The notes under the pieces: model-generated
Databases searched by the model: none
What the model was told of the DNA's origin: nothing
What the model saw: only the letters and a program-made list of their open reading frames with translations
Made by a program: the position numbers and the translations under genes
Assembly (NCBI RefSeq): GCF_002210345.1
Contig: NZ_MWQI01000001.1
Span: 992,001 to 1,056,000, forward strand
Direction: 5' to 3'
DNA length: 64,000 nucleotides
Origin: Fibrobacter sp. UWB4
Lineage (GTDB): Bacteria > Fibrobacterota > Fibrobacteria > Fibrobacterales > Fibrobacteraceae
In this document: piece after piece, positions 8,731 through 17,932 of the stretch
Layout of the letters: the number at the start of each line of letters is the position of its first letter
How positions within the stretch are numbered: position 1 is the first letter of the stretch

Positions 8731-9615
8731 ATGAAGACGATTAAGATTTTGACTCTCGGCGCCCTCGCCGCCTCCATGAGCTTTGCCGCAGACGCACCTT
8801 CTGTCACCCCTGTAGACCAGTGCAGACTCGCCCTCGACAATGCAAAGACCAATTTGCCGTCCAACGCTTACGCCGCAAAGCTTACGCTTGCCGAAGGCTA
8901 TGGCACACTCAACGCACTCGAAACGATCTATGCTGACGACAAAAATTCCAAGCTGATTCCGACATTCCTGGAAAACTGCCAGAAATATGCCGAAATAGCA
9001 AAGCTCCAGGGCGAAACTCAGGCAATTCAGAACCATATTGCCGAGAACTGGGAAAAGCGCGCCGCCACAAACCGCACCATCGAAGCCATCCAGGAACAGA
9101 TTGGTGAAGCCCGTAGCGGCAAGGTCTCCGACCTCGAAGCCGAAAAGCAGGCGATCAAGGCCCAGAAGGACAAGCTCGAAGCCAGCAAGAACGAAGCTAT
9201 GGACAAGCTAAACGCCCTCCAGTCCCAGATGATCCAGGTGACGAAGGACGCCCGCGGTATCATCCTCTCGATGTCCGACATCTTGTTCGACGTGGGCCGT
9301 GCGACCTTGAAGACCGACCTTATGACAAGCCTTGCAAAGATTGCCGGTATCCTCTCCGTCTACCAGCAGTTTGACGTGTCCATCGAAGGCAACACCGACA
9401 ACACCGGTTCCGAAGAATTCAACATGACGCTTTCTCAGCAGCGTGCCGAGAACGTGATGAACTTCCTCGTGGAACAGGGCATTGCCGAAACCCGCCTCAC
9501 CGCCAAGGGTCTTGGCATGACCATGCCGATTGCGGACAACTCCACCAAGGAAGGTCGCCAGAAGAACCGCCGCGTGGACCTCGTTATCACGGACCGTACG
9601 CAGAAAGTGAAGTAG
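8731..9615 (+). CDS. OmpA-family peptidoglycan-binding protein
   Basis: A 294-residue protein with a signal peptide (ILTLGALAASMSFAADA, cleavage about 20). The middle part (about 85-165) is a coiled coil (SDLEAEKQAIKAQKDKLEAS). The C-terminal OmpA domain (about 178-290) has ILFDVGRATLKTD, then IEGNTDNTGSEEFNMTLSQQ, RAENVMNFLVEQGI and the closing GRQKNRRVDLVI. The Asp and Arg that bind diaminopimelate are present (N-T-D-N-T-G and NRRVDL). It probably spans the periplasm and holds peptidoglycan. Co-transcribed with the upstream lipoprotein; a strong terminator follows. Confidence 0.9.
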   Translation: MKTIKILTLGALAASMSFAADAPSVTPVDQCRLALDNAKTNLPSNAYAAKLTLAEGYGTLNALETIYADDKNSKLIPTFLENCQKYAEIAKLQGETQAIQNHIAENWEKRAATNRTIEAIQEQIGEARSGKVSDLEAEKQAIKAQKDKLEASKNEAMDKLNALQSQMIQVTKDARGIILSMSDILFDVGRATLKTDLMTSLAKIAGILSVYQQFDVSIEGNTDNTGSEEFNMTLSQQRAENVMNFLVEQGIAETRLTAKGLGMTMPIADNSTKEGRQKNRRVDLVITDRTQKVK

Positions 9616-9642
9616 TTCGGTAAACCGAATAAGACAGGAGTC

Positions 9643-9672
9643 ACCCCGGCCCTAGAGCCGGGGTCGCTTTTT
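9643..9672 (+). terminator. Terminator after the ompA-like gene
   Basis: ACCCCGGC-CCTAGA-GCCGGGGT stem followed by CGC and seven T. A smaller hairpin TTCGG-TAAA-CCGAA precedes it directly after the stop codon. Confidence 0.88.
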
Positions 9673-9798
9673 TATACAGGAAAATCATCAACTTTTTGAT
9701 AGAAAAGCCTTTTAATCAAGTCTATTTTTTCTAAATTAACCCACGTAACTTTTAAACCGGCGGCGCAAGTCGCCAATCAAAAACAAGAGGTAAAACAA

Positions 9799-10800
9799 AT
9801 GGCAGTTTCTTACAAGGAACTCGGCTTGGTTAACACCAAGGAAATGTTTGCTAAGGCAGTTAAGGGTGGCTATGCTATCCCGGCTTTCAACTTCAACACC
9901 ATGGAACAGATGCAGGCCATCGTGCAGGCCGCCGTTGAAACCAAGTCTCCGGTGATCATGCAGGTCTCTAAGGGTGCTCGTAACTACGCTAACGGCACCA
10001 TCCTCCGCTACATGGCTCAGGGTGCTGTTGAATACGCCAAGGAACTCGGCTGCGCAAATCCGCAGATCGTGCTCCACCTCGACCACGGTGACTCTTTCGA
10101 ACTCTGCAAGGACTGCATCGACAACGGTTTCTCTTCCGTGATGATCGACGGTTCTGCTCTTCCGTACGAAGACAACATCGCCCTCACCAAGAAGGTTGTT
10201 GAATACGCTCACGCTCACGACGTTACCGTCGAAGCTGAACTCGGTGTTCTCGCTGGTGTTGAAGACGAAGTCCAGGCTGAAGAATCTCACTACACCAAGC
10301 CGGAAGAAGTGATCGACTTCGCAACCCGTACTGGTTGCGACTCCCTCGCTATCTCCATCGGTACTTCTCACGGTGCATACAAGTTCAAGCCGGAACAGTG
10401 CACTCGCGACCCGAAGACTGGCAAGCTCGTTCCGCCTCCTCTGGCATTCGACGTGCTCCACGCTATCGAACAGAAGCTCCCGGGCTTCCCGATCGTGCTC
10501 CACGGTTCTTCTTCTGTCCCGCAGGACGAAGTTGACACGATCAACGCCCATGGCGGTAAGCTCCCGGATGCAGTTGGTATTCCGGAAGAACAGCTCCGCG
10601 AAGCTTCTCGCTCTGCTGTCTGCAAGATCAACATCGACTCTGACAGCCGTCTCGCTATGACTGCCGCTATCCGTAAGTATTTCGACGAACATCCGGAACA
10701 CTTCGACCCGCGCCAGTACCTCAAGCCGGCTCGTGAAAACATGAAGAAGATGTACATGCACAAGATCGTGGATGTGCTCGGCTCCAACGACAAGCTCTAA
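9799..10800 (+). CDS. fba: Fructose-bisphosphate aldolase, class II
   Basis: A 333-residue cytoplasmic zinc enzyme that interconverts fructose 1,6-bisphosphate with dihydroxyacetone phosphate and glyceraldehyde 3-phosphate. Family marks: YAIPAFNFNTMEQ near the N-terminus, the zinc/catalytic stretch IVLHLDHGDSFE (about residues 91-102), SVMIDGSALPYEDN, VEAELGVLAGVEDE, ISIGTSHGAYK and the phosphate-binding VLHGSSSVP. Codon use is strongly biased (CTC, AAG, GAA), as in the PFOR and pfp genes of this window, suggesting high expression. AAGAGG precedes the ATG. Two related terminators follow. Confidence 0.96.
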   Translation: MAVSYKELGLVNTKEMFAKAVKGGYAIPAFNFNTMEQMQAIVQAAVETKSPVIMQVSKGARNYANGTILRYMAQGAVEYAKELGCANPQIVLHLDHGDSFELCKDCIDNGFSSVMIDGSALPYEDNIALTKKVVEYAHAHDVTVEAELGVLAGVEDEVQAEESHYTKPEEVIDFATRTGCDSLAISIGTSHGAYKFKPEQCTRDPKTGKLVPPPLAFDVLHAIEQKLPGFPIVLHGSSSVPQDEVDTINAHGGKLPDAVGIPEEQLREASRSAVCKINIDSDSRLAMTAAIRKYFDEHPEHFDPRQYLKPARENMKKMYMHKIVDVLGSNDKL

Positions 10801-10856
10801 TGAGACCGTTCGCGCCTAGAATCACATAGAAATATGTGAGTGGCGCTCACTCTCGC

Positions 10857-10886
10857 AAAAGCCCTCGGTTAATACCGAGGGCTTTG
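10857..10886 (+). terminator. Terminator after fba
   Basis: GCCCTCGG-TTAATA-CCGAGGGC stem with AAAA before and TTT after. A diverged copy of the same cassette occurs at 11034-11060. Confidence 0.7.
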
Positions 10887-10950
10887 TTGCTCACGGAAGA
10901 CCGCTCGGCTCTATCGCAGATTTAAAATGTGATATCGCCTTGCTCTCGCA

Positions 10951-11020
10951 AAAGCGTGCAAAACGAGCGTCGCGAAATTATGCTTGCATAATTTCATGAC
11001 CGAGTGAAGCCGCGGACGCA
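10951..11020 (+). repeat. Structured intergenic element, copy D
   Basis: ACGAG (10963-10967), arm GTCG, hairpin GAAATTATG-CTTG-CATAATTTC (10974-10995, a 9-bp stem on CTTG), arm TGAC, then CGAGT (11001-11005). The flanking pair of the tandem G-A/A-G is changed in a compensated way relative to other copies (AC..GT instead of GC..GC). It lies 3' of fba. Confidence 0.6.
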
Positions 11021-11033
11021 GAAAGCGTCAATC

Positions 11034-11060
11034 GCGACCGGTTAATATCGGTCGCTTTTT
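11034..11060 (+). terminator. Second terminator-like hairpin downstream of fba
   Basis: GCGACCG, loop GTTAATAT, CGGTCGC, then five T and GCTCACG. The loop and the trailing GCTCACG match the terminator at 10857, so the two look like a diverged duplication. Confidence 0.6.
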
Positions 11061-11105
11061 GCTCACGAGTAAGCGCAAAAGCGCCACTCTAACAAAAGCT
11101 TTAAA

Positions 11106-11164
11106 TTGTTCCAAGGCGAGTGCCGCGCTCAAGCTTGCTTGAGCATTGCCGAGCCACAGAACAA
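11106..11164 (+). repeat. Structured intergenic element, copy C
   Basis: Outer arm TTGTTC (11106-11111), GGCGAGTGCCGC, hairpin GCTCAAG-CTTG-CTTGAGC (11127-11144), ATTGC, CGAGCC, outer arm GAACAA (11159-11164). Both the outer and the central stem differ in sequence from copies A, B and E yet remain fully complementary. It lies between fba and the small lipoprotein gene. Confidence 0.7.
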
Positions 11165-11180
11165 AGCAACGAAGTTGCAA

Positions 11181-11216
11181 AACCGCTAGGCAATCGCCTG
11201 GCGGTTTTAATTTTTT
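11181..11216. terminator. Bidirectional terminator at the end of the small lipoprotein gene
   Basis: AACCGCTAGGC-AATC-GCCTGGCGGTT (one T-G pair) with a T-rich tract on the plus side and four T on the minus side. It closes the minus-strand gene at 11207 and could stop plus-strand readthrough from fba. Confidence 0.75.
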
Positions 11217-11440
11217 GAAGAAACCAAAATTACAATTAATCCAATAACAGATACGGATGCCGCAGCAATCCCAACCTTCGTTATTGTTGAAGCGGCTTCT
11301 GATTTCGCATTTTCTTCAGCAACACAATCTTCATATTGCGTCTTTTCCACAGAAATAGCAGAACAATTTGTCGAAGCACATCCTAACAAGTTGCAGCAAA
11401 GAATTGCAGACAAAAAAGTAAATACAAAAGACTTGAGCAT
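11207..11440 (-). CDS. Small lipoprotein with C-terminal TM helix
   Basis: A 77-residue protein with lipoprotein signal FTFLSAILCCNLLGC (lipobox LLGC, Cys about 21), a short Cys-containing middle (two further Cys in STNCSA and YEDCVAEEN) and a C-terminal hydrophobic helix (VGIAAASVSVIGLIVILV) ending in SSKN. No clear Shine-Dalgarno site is seen before the ATG. It is read away from the following plus-strand exported protein gene. Function unknown; small size makes it less certain. Confidence 0.55.
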   Translation of the reverse strand: MLKSFVFTFLSAILCCNLLGCASTNCSAISVEKTQYEDCVAEENAKSEAASTITKVGIAAASVSVIGLIVILVSSKN

Positions 11441-11493
11441 GGAATGTAATATAAAAACTTTTGTTATATTAAAAGCAAATAAAAAAGGATTTT

Positions 11494-12291
11494 ATGTTTA
11501 TGCTCGGAAAGTGCAATCTTTTATTTTTTATTTCAGCTGTTCTTTTAACTTTGGGTTCCGTCGCCTCGGCAAACAAATGCACTGATGCTATGTTTGGAGC
11601 GAATTCATTAGTCCTTCAGGATAAGGCTCGTATTGATTCTTCTTACTTTAACGAGCGTGGAAACGAATGGACTCACAAATATATTTACAATGAAAATGGG
11701 CGATTAGAACAAATGCTTTTTGATTCAAAAGAAGGTTCAAAAACCGAAGTTCTTTACTTTTATTATGACACAACAGAAACAGCGCTCAAAAATAGAGGCT
11801 CAGAATACATCATATTGAACAGCAATACTCAGGACACTATGTGCATTCGTCTAAAAAATTATTACGATGGGGCGTTCCAAGGGGAACAAATCAGCAAAAG
11901 AACCTCAAATTACGCAAGTTCAGAAACAATAGAATCATCGACACATTGGTTCTCGGAACGAATTCTAAAAAATGATACACTATTTGAAATCGAATACTTT
12001 GATTACAACACAGATTCCGTACGGAAAAATCAAGATCTAATCATTGCCGATTCTACAGACGATTTCAAATGTTTCGAATACAGAGGTGACGACAATACAG
12101 TGAATCCCATAACTTATAAGCCCAATGGAAAAGGCTATTCTATAAGCATTGACGAGGGAACCTACCACAGAGAATTTTTCTTCGTGAATACAGACAAAAC
12201 AACTTCCATCCGCAAAACGGTAAAGCCTGTTAAAATGGCTCCCCAAGCTCGCTACTTCGATCTGCTTGGCCGTTATAAGTTCAGCAAGTAA
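11494..12291 (+). CDS. Exported protein of unknown function with C-terminal FDLLGR tag
   Basis: A 265-residue protein with signal peptide (LLFFISAVLLTLGSVASA). The body is beta-rich, with NERGNEWTHKYIYNENGRLE and LYFYYDTTETA, resembling RHS/YD-like or toast-rack repeats only vaguely. The last residues read KMAPQARYFDLLGRYKFSK, a basic tail with the FDLLGR motif that is shared with the GH43-like protein (YFDLLGNRLK) and loosely with the metallopeptidase (LFDALGR). This suggests a common sorting or attachment signal. The first in-frame ATG (M-F-M) at 11494 follows AAAGGA. Two ATG codons are possible starts. Base composition is more AT-rich than its neighbours. Confidence 0.65.
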   Translation: MFMLGKCNLLFFISAVLLTLGSVASANKCTDAMFGANSLVLQDKARIDSSYFNERGNEWTHKYIYNENGRLEQMLFDSKEGSKTEVLYFYYDTTETALKNRGSEYIILNSNTQDTMCIRLKNYYDGAFQGEQISKRTSNYASSETIESSTHWFSERILKNDTLFEIEYFDYNTDSVRKNQDLIIADSTDDFKCFEYRGDDNTVNPITYKPNGKGYSISIDEGTYHREFFFVNTDKTTSIRKTVKPVKMAPQARYFDLLGRYKFSK

Positions 12292-12295
12292 ATCC

Positions 12296-12445
12296 TGGAT
12301 CCTTCGACTCGTTACACTCGCTCAGGATGACACATCACCACAAATTCATTACACACTCCACATTACACATCTCACACCCCATACCCCAAAGGGCCGCAGG
12401 CCCGACCCCATAGCCCACACCCCACATTTCACACCCCACATCAAC
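12296..12445. repeat. Interspersed GGATCC/CAGGATGAC repeat and CA-rich tract
   Basis: TCCTTCGACTCG...CGCTCAGGATGACAC at 12299-12334 is a member of an interspersed repeat also seen at 31095-31175, 51940-52041 and 62219-62376. It is followed by a low-complexity tract of CACATTACACATCTCACACC-type units up to the next ATG. A short hairpin GGGCCGCAGGCCC lies within it. Confidence 0.6.
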
Positions 12446-12682
12446 ATGCTCTGTCCTCACTGCCACTCCGAATTGAAAGACAACGCAACATTCTGCCCCC
12501 ACTGCGGGAGCGACAAGAACACCGGCTGGAAAGAAGGCGCTGAATATAGCGACCTCGACCTCCCCGACTACGATGAAATTGTCGAAAATGAATTCGGCGA
12601 AAAGAAGAAAAAGTCAAGCCCACTTACGATTGTCGCTGTGGTGATTATCGTGCTTGCGTTTATGGCTGCGATGGTTCTTTAA
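12446..12682 (+). CDS. Zinc-ribbon membrane protein, 78 aa
   Basis: The start is set at the ATG of MLCPHCHSELKDNATFCPHCG; a longer open frame upstream runs through repeat DNA and is unlikely to be translated. Two CPHC knuckles (residues 3-6 and 18-21) form a zinc ribbon. An acidic linker (YSDLDLPDYDEIVENEFGE) and KKKKS follow, then one TM helix ([20 protein letters not shown]) at the extreme C-terminus. Ribbon-plus-TM proteins are common and uncharacterised. Its last 23 bases overlap the convergent end of the hybrid kinase gene. No good Shine-Dalgarno site is visible. Confidence 0.65.
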   Translation: MLCPHCHSELKDNATFCPHCGSDKNTGWKEGAEYSDLDLPDYDEIVENEFGEKKKKSSPLTIVAVVIIVLAFMAAMVL

Positions 12683-15600
12683 GCGTCTCTTCCAAGCTCT
12701 TGAGGGTTTCTTCGGCCGCAGTGAAGTCATAATCGTCAATCTGGTTTCGCAGTTTCTGCAAAAGCGAATCCTGTTCCTGCGAGAACATGATCTTGTCGAG
12801 CGAATCGAGAATTCGCTTGCAAGCTGTAAGCGAACAAGATTCTACAGCCGACTTGAGTTCTTCAACCGCTTGAGTGAGCTTGCCTATGGCTTCAGGGTCC
12901 ACATGCTTGATAACAATGGATGCATTCGACTGCTCGGTGGCGATATTCTGCATGACAATTTTCAAGTCATCAATTAAATCTTCAAGAGCCTCAACAAAGG
13001 CGTTGTATTCGCTGTAATTCTGCTCTTTCTTGAGTAGCGAATTTTCAAGCATCACGCCAAGCGTCTGCACATGATAAGAGCCAATAGTCCCGCAAAGTCC
13101 CTTTATCGTATGGACGATGCGCGTCGCTTCTTCAAAATCTCCACCTTCAAAGAATTTTTTGAGCTTGACAGCCACACCACCGTAATCGCGTACGAAGCCC
13201 TGAATAATCTTGAAGTACAGGTTCTTGTTATCATTGGCGTGGTAAAGCCCCGCTGCGGCATCGAAATTGCGGACTTTCAGGAACATCGCTACAATGCTGT
13301 CGTCAGTACCGGCAGGTTTTGCCTCAGGCTCACTTGTTGTCTGCGCGATTGGCATAGAATCAGCTACAGGCAAGTACTGGGCAAGAACATCATAGAGGAG
13401 CATGGGGTCAATAGGCTTTGCTATGTAAGAATTCATACCTGCATTGATACAGTCGTCGCGGTCCTTCTGGAACGCCCTTGCACTCATAGCGACAATCGGC
13501 ACTTTCTTGAAGTACTCATCAGAACGGCTGCGGATGGCCTTTGTCGCATCAAGACCGTTCATGACCGGCATCTGGATATCCATCAGGACCAAGTCGAACG
13601 CATTTTTCTTGAGCAGGTCAAGTGCAATTTGGCCATTGGCAGCAACCATGGTTGCAAGGCCCACGCTATTCAAAAGCGATACGGTCAGCTCCTGGTTCAT
13701 TTCATTGTCTTCAACGAGGAGAATTTTGGCTTCTTTAAAGAAAATCTTATTCTTCTCCGTCTTAACAGCCTTCTGGTATGTCAGCTTTTCTTCGACAGCC
13801 TCCTGCATGGCACTTAACAAAGAACTTATCTGCAACGGCTTTGCGACGCAGCTGTTGAATCCGATTTCTGTCGCCAGATGGTAATTTTTCTCGTCAAAGT
13901 GAATCGGATGCATCAAGATCTTCGGAATCTTTTTCATGTTAGCCGGAAGGCCCTGCACAAAATCGAATCCATTCATGATCGGCATCTGGTAATCAACTAT
14001 AAAAAGATCATATGGCGTCTCGCCCGCTTCTTCGTGAGCTTGAATCAAGTCCAAGGCTTCATCAACAGAAGCCGCCTCTTCGACGACGCAGCGCAATTTC
14101 GTCAGGTAATGCCTCAGCACATCGCGAAGTCTTTCACAATCATCCACCAACAAGACATTCTTGTTTTTGAATGTCGAAACGGACTTCCACTTGGGTACGG
14201 AAGCTTGCTGTGCAATGGGGAGCGTTATCGAGAAATAGAACTTTGAACCCTTTCCGTATTCGCTTTCAACTTGAAGCTCACCACCCATGAGTTCAACAAG
14301 AGACTTTGAAATGACAAGTCCAAGGCCAGTTCCACCATACTTGCGCGTAATCGAGCCGTCCGCTTGCGTAAAGGCGTTAAACAGATGCTGCAACTGTTCG
14401 CCAGTCATACCGATACCTGTATCGATAACACTGAACGAGAGCTTGACATTGTTCCCTATTACCTGATCCTGCGTTATTCTTAGCGTTATGCTTCCGCTTT
14501 CCGTGAATTTGGTCGCATTGTTGATCAAGTTCGTAAAGATCTGAGAAAGGCGCAAGGGATCGCCCATCAGGATTTCCGGAATTTCCGGATCAACATCGAC
14601 AATCAATTCAATCGGTCGTCCCGCAATTCGAACTTCAGCAAGGGCCGCCACTTCGCCTATCACATCCTGCAACACAAGCTGAGTAATTTCAAGGTCCTGC
14701 TTGTTTGCTTCAATCTTCGAGAAATCCAGAATGTTGTTTATGATCCCAAGTAGCGATGTTGCCGCATGGCTAATTCGTTCAATAAATCCAAGCTGGCGTT
14801 CATCAAGCTTCGTTTCCTGAATCAAATGCGCCATGCCAATAATGGCATTCATCGGAGTTCGAATTTCATGGCTCATGTTTGCGAGGAACTCGCTTTTGGC
14901 TTGCGTCGCATGTTCAGCAATTTCTCGAGCGGCCACAACTTCAGAAATATCAATCATCGAAAGCATGTAACCGACAATTGCATCTTGAACCTTGAGCGTA
15001 CACGCCTCTCCGCGGAACCATATATCGGTATGCGAATCAAGCGTCTGGAGCTTAAACGTATCTTTCCAAACACCCTGTTCATCAAAAGTCTTTTGCAAAG
15101 ATTCAACTATTTTTTCAGGCATGCCGCACTTCGACATGTTCTGAAGCGATTGTCCAATCACATCCTTCCAGTCAACAACAAGGTAATCCGTCAATTGCTT
15201 GGACATGTACTTGACCTTGCAGTTCTTATCAAAGATGACAAGAATCGAATTACCCGCCGAAAGCATGATCGTATCGAGAATCGTGTCTTTCTGGATACCG
15301 CTTGTTTCATCCGAGATCAAGAACAGATAGCGGATGGATCCATCATCTTCGACAAGGAACTGGAATATGACTTTCCACCAGGCGTCTTCGCCAGTACAGC
15401 TCTTGACCGGAATAATAATTTGCCGTTCGCTGGCATGCATTTCACCGCCTTTCGAGACTTTATATACAAACTTCTTGAACTGTTCCGAACGGAAAAATTT
15501 CCAGAGGATTTCGCCACGGACATCGTTGCCGTTATTGAAAAATTCTGCAATGTAGGCACTCGCATGCAAAATATCAAATGTATCATTGGTCAGGACTATT

Positions 15601-16649
15601 CTAAAATTGTCGCTCCCTAAGAGCGTTTCAAACATGGTGCTCGAGCTGACACTTTCATTCAGGTCTTTCTGGATGAAGAACTTGAATAGAAACCGCACAA
15701 TGAGCCATGTGAGAAATATCAGAGCCAATACAACAAGCGCAACGACGAAAATAATGGCGTTCAAGTTTTCCTGGACTTTTGCAACGACCTTGTTTTTCTG
15801 GATGACATGAACAACATAGAACGGCGCGTTCTTTAACGGCCTTACCATAAAAATAAACTTGCGATTTTCTATGCTAGTCTTTTCAAAGAGCGTTACATTC
15901 ACGGAGTCCAGCTTATCAATCTGGATATCGTCCTGAACTAGATGCAGAAGCCCGGCAACCGTATCTGTAACGATATTGTGCAAATTGGTTTCATACGGGA
16001 AATACGTAAACAGGCTATCGTTCTCGGAACTCACAAGCATCGTGATTCCGCCTTCGGAGCGGGCAAACTCGCCCATCAGCTGGCGTACTTTCTGCAAGTC
16101 TATGTCAATGGCAACGGCTCCCATGAACGAGCGATTTTTTTCCCAAAGCGGATACGAATACGTAAGTACTCGCTTTTTTGCGGTCTCATTGATTTCAGGA
16201 CCCGTGATGGCAAGCCCCTTATGCCTGGACGCTTCAAGGTACCAAGTCCTTATGCGGAATTCCTTTTTGCTCTCGTTCAGCTTAAAGTCCCTAGCCGAAA
16301 CATACTTGCCATTTTGCGTTCCATAGTAAATGTCTACAATAAACGAAGACGACTGCAGATGCTTTTTCAGCACCTTCTTGACGTCAGCCTCTTTTGTATG
16401 TTGCAAAATCTTCGGAAGCGGCTTGAACTGCTTTTCCAGTTTAGCGAAGAACAGTTCAAGGTCGATAACAACCTTGTCCTGGAATTTTGATTCGGCAGAA
16501 CTGTACGAAGATGTAATTAATGTAGACTTGATGAAATTCGAAAAAACAATCACCATCACGATGGTAAACACGAGCATCGGTATGGTGTAAACAAGCGAAA
16601 TACGCCAACTGAGGTGGCGTTTCTTTTCATTTATAGGACTTGGTGTCAA
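12660..16649 (-). CDS. Large hybrid histidine kinase (sensor, PAS, HisKA, HATPase, two receivers, Hpt)
   Basis: A 1,329-residue protein. TM helices lie at about 17-40 and 297-325, around a double-CACHE-like sensor domain (about 45-290, [12 protein letters not shown] and [12 protein letters not shown]). PAS-like domains cover about 335-570. HisKA has [15 protein letters not shown] (phospho-His about 594), HATPase has [17 protein letters not shown] and GTGLGL. Receiver 1 ([10 protein letters not shown] in IVDYQMP), receiver 2 ([10 protein letters not shown] in LMDIQMP) and Hpt ([13 protein letters not shown]) follow, so a complete phosphorelay lies in one protein. The start TTG overlaps the TGA of the upstream HD-GYP gene (TTGA), so translation is probably coupled. 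The likely target is that HD-GYP regulator. Confidence 0.9.
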   Translation of the reverse strand: MTPSPINEKKRHLSWRISLVYTIPMLVFTIVMVIVFSNFIKSTLITSSYSSAESKFQDKVVIDLELFFAKLEKQFKPLPKILQHTKEADVKKVLKKHLQSSSFIVDIYYGTQNGKYVSARDFKLNESKKEFRIRTWYLEASRHKGLAITGPEINETAKKRVLTYSYPLWEKNRSFMGAVAIDIDLQKVRQLMGEFARSEGGITMLVSSENDSLFTYFPYETNLHNIVTDTVAGLLHLVQDDIQIDKLDSVNVTLFEKTSIENRKFIFMVRPLKNAPFYVVHVIQKNKVVAKVQENLNAIIFVVALVVLALIFLTWLIVRFLFKFFIQKDLNESVSSSTMFETLLGSDNFRIVLTNDTFDILHASAYIAEFFNNGNDVRGEILWKFFRSEQFKKFVYKVSKGGEMHASERQIIIPVKSCTGEDAWWKVIFQFLVEDDGSIRYLFLISDETSGIQKDTILDTIMLSAGNSILVIFDKNCKVKYMSKQLTDYLVVDWKDVIGQSLQNMSKCGMPEKIVESLQKTFDEQGVWKDTFKLQTLDSHTDIWFRGEACTLKVQDAIVGYMLSMIDISEVVAAREIAEHATQAKSEFLANMSHEIRTPMNAIIGMAHLIQETKLDERQLGFIERISHAATSLLGIINNILDFSKIEANKQDLEITQLVLQDVIGEVAALAEVRIAGRPIELIVDVDPEIPEILMGDPLRLSQIFTNLINNATKFTESGSITLRITQDQVIGNNVKLSFSVIDTGIGMTGEQLQHLFNAFTQADGSITRKYGGTGLGLVISKSLVELMGGELQVESEYGKGSKFYFSITLPIAQQASVPKWKSVSTFKNKNVLLVDDCERLRDVLRHYLTKLRCVVEEAASVDEALDLIQAHEEAGETPYDLFIVDYQMPIMNGFDFVQGLPANMKKIPKILMHPIHFDEKNYHLATEIGFNSCVAKPLQISSLLSAMQEAVEEKLTYQKAVKTEKNKIFFKEAKILLVEDNEMNQELTVSLLNSVGLATMVAANGQIALDLLKKNAFDLVLMDIQMPVMNGLDATKAIRSRSDEYFKKVPIVAMSARAFQKDRDDCINAGMNSYIAKPIDPMLLYDVLAQYLPVADSMPIAQTTSEPEAKPAGTDDSIVAMFLKVRNFDAAAGLYHANDNKNLYFKIIQGFVRDYGGVAVKLKKFFEGGDFEEATRIVHTIKGLCGTIGSYHVQTLGVMLENSLLKKEQNYSEYNAFVEALEDLIDDLKIVMQNIATEQSNASIVIKHVDPEAIGKLTQAVEELKSAVESCSLTACKRILDSLDKIMFSQEQDSLLQKLRNQIDDYDFTAAEETLKSLEETLKEPSQP

Positions 16650-17737
16650 TCCTTACATTCCTCGGAAGAAGAAGTGTCTTTGAACTGCTCGTAAATTTCA
16701 GGCAGCTGGTCCGCGATTGCCAAGAACGCATCGACGACATCCGGGTCGAACTGCGTACCACGGCCCTTGATAATTTCTTCAACGGCGACTTCGTGAGGAT
16801 ACGGTTCCTTGTAGGGCCTTTTTGAAACAAGGGCGTCATACACGTCGGCAACCGCCATTATCCTTGCGCCTATAGGAATTTCATCTTTTTTCCTGTGGTT
16901 CGGGTAACCTTCTCCATTCCAGTATTCATGATGGCCAAGAGCCATTTCGGCTGCAATGCGCACCATCGGGCTATCACGCAATTCCTTTGTCGCTTCCTGA
17001 AGAACATCATAGCCCATTTGCGGGTGCTGCATCATGATTTCGCGTTCGTCCTGCGTCAAGGTTCCCGGCTTGCGCAAGATGCGGTCGTGAATACCGACTT
17101 TGCCAATATCGTGAAGCGGAGCCGCCGTGGCCAAATTTTCAATATATTCCGGAGTGATTGTATCCGTAAACTTCGGATTCTTGCGAAGTTCTTCAGCAAG
17201 CCGCTGGACGATAATCTGCGTACGCTTGATGTGCTCGCCCGTCTCTGGGTCGCGGTATTCAGCAAGGGACCCCAGACTCGTGAGCATGACCTTGAGCGTC
17301 TTGCGAAGGTCGGCGGTACGTTCATCAACGAGTTCATGCAGATGGTCTCGCTGAAGCTTTAGCTGGAGCTGATTCTTGATTCGCAGAGTCACAAGAGCCG
17401 GATTGAAGGGCTTTGTAATGTAATCGACCGCACCGAGATCAAGACCAATCTGTTCGCTCTTGCTATCGGCCTTGGCAGTTAAGAAAATGACCGGAATCCC
17501 TTGCAGAATATTCTTTTCGCGCATGATTCTCAATGTTTCATAGCCATCCATTTCAGGCATCATCACATCAAGAAGAATCAGATCTGGCTTAATCCTTTCC
17601 GTGAGTTCAATCGCCTTTTTACCATTAAGAGCAACACAAACTTCATAATCATTCGATAAAATGCCTTCCAAAACATCAATATTCGTCTTGGTGTCATCAA
17701 CAACTAATATTTTCAAACGAGAACGGTCCATATTCAT
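16646..17737 (-). CDS. Response regulator with HD-GYP phosphodiesterase domain
   Basis: A 363-residue protein. An N-terminal receiver (about 8-125) has VVDDTKTN, phospho-Asp in LILLDVMMPEMDGYE, then LTAKAD and TKPF. A short coiled linker leads to the HD-GYP domain (about 155-345): EYRDPETGEHIKRTQ, AAPLHDIGKVGI (HD), HHEYWNGEGYP (HH and the diagnostic GYP) and VADVYDALVSKRPY. HD-GYP proteins hydrolyse cyclic di-GMP (or cGAMP). It is the first gene of a two-gene operon with the hybrid kinase, which overlaps it by 4 bases, so the kinase probably controls it. Confidence 0.93.
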   Translation of the reverse strand: MNMDRSRLKILVVDDTKTNIDVLEGILSNDYEVCVALNGKKAIELTERIKPDLILLDVMMPEMDGYETLRIMREKNILQGIPVIFLTAKADSKSEQIGLDLGAVDYITKPFNPALVTLRIKNQLQLKLQRDHLHELVDERTADLRKTLKVMLTSLGSLAEYRDPETGEHIKRTQIIVQRLAEELRKNPKFTDTITPEYIENLATAAPLHDIGKVGIHDRILRKPGTLTQDEREIMMQHPQMGYDVLQEATKELRDSPMVRIAAEMALGHHEYWNGEGYPNHRKKDEIPIGARIMAVADVYDALVSKRPYKEPYPHEVAVEEIIKGRGTQFDPDVVDAFLAIADQLPEIYEQFKDTSSSEECKD

Positions 17738-17932
17738 AATATACGCTCAGTAATCTATATACAGGAACTCATTTTATTCCATCTAAGTACATAAAATAGA
17801 CTTATTTTTTTGTGGACAATTTTTCAAAACTTTAAACATCCATGCTTTTTTATTTTTTTCACGGCTGAAATTATATTTATTTTGGAAATTGGTCAATAGA
17901 TTTTGGTCACTAGTCCTTGGTAAGGAGTCTTT

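Noticed and set aside
9736-10761. A 341-codon minus-strand frame opposite fba, and the similar frame opposite alr (46006-47064)
   Set aside because: Both are shadows of well-recognised genes on the plus strand.
12266-12445. N-terminal part of the longer frame before the zinc-ribbon protein
   Set aside because: It translates the interspersed repeat and a CA-rich tract (many His/Thr/Pro), with no conserved pattern.
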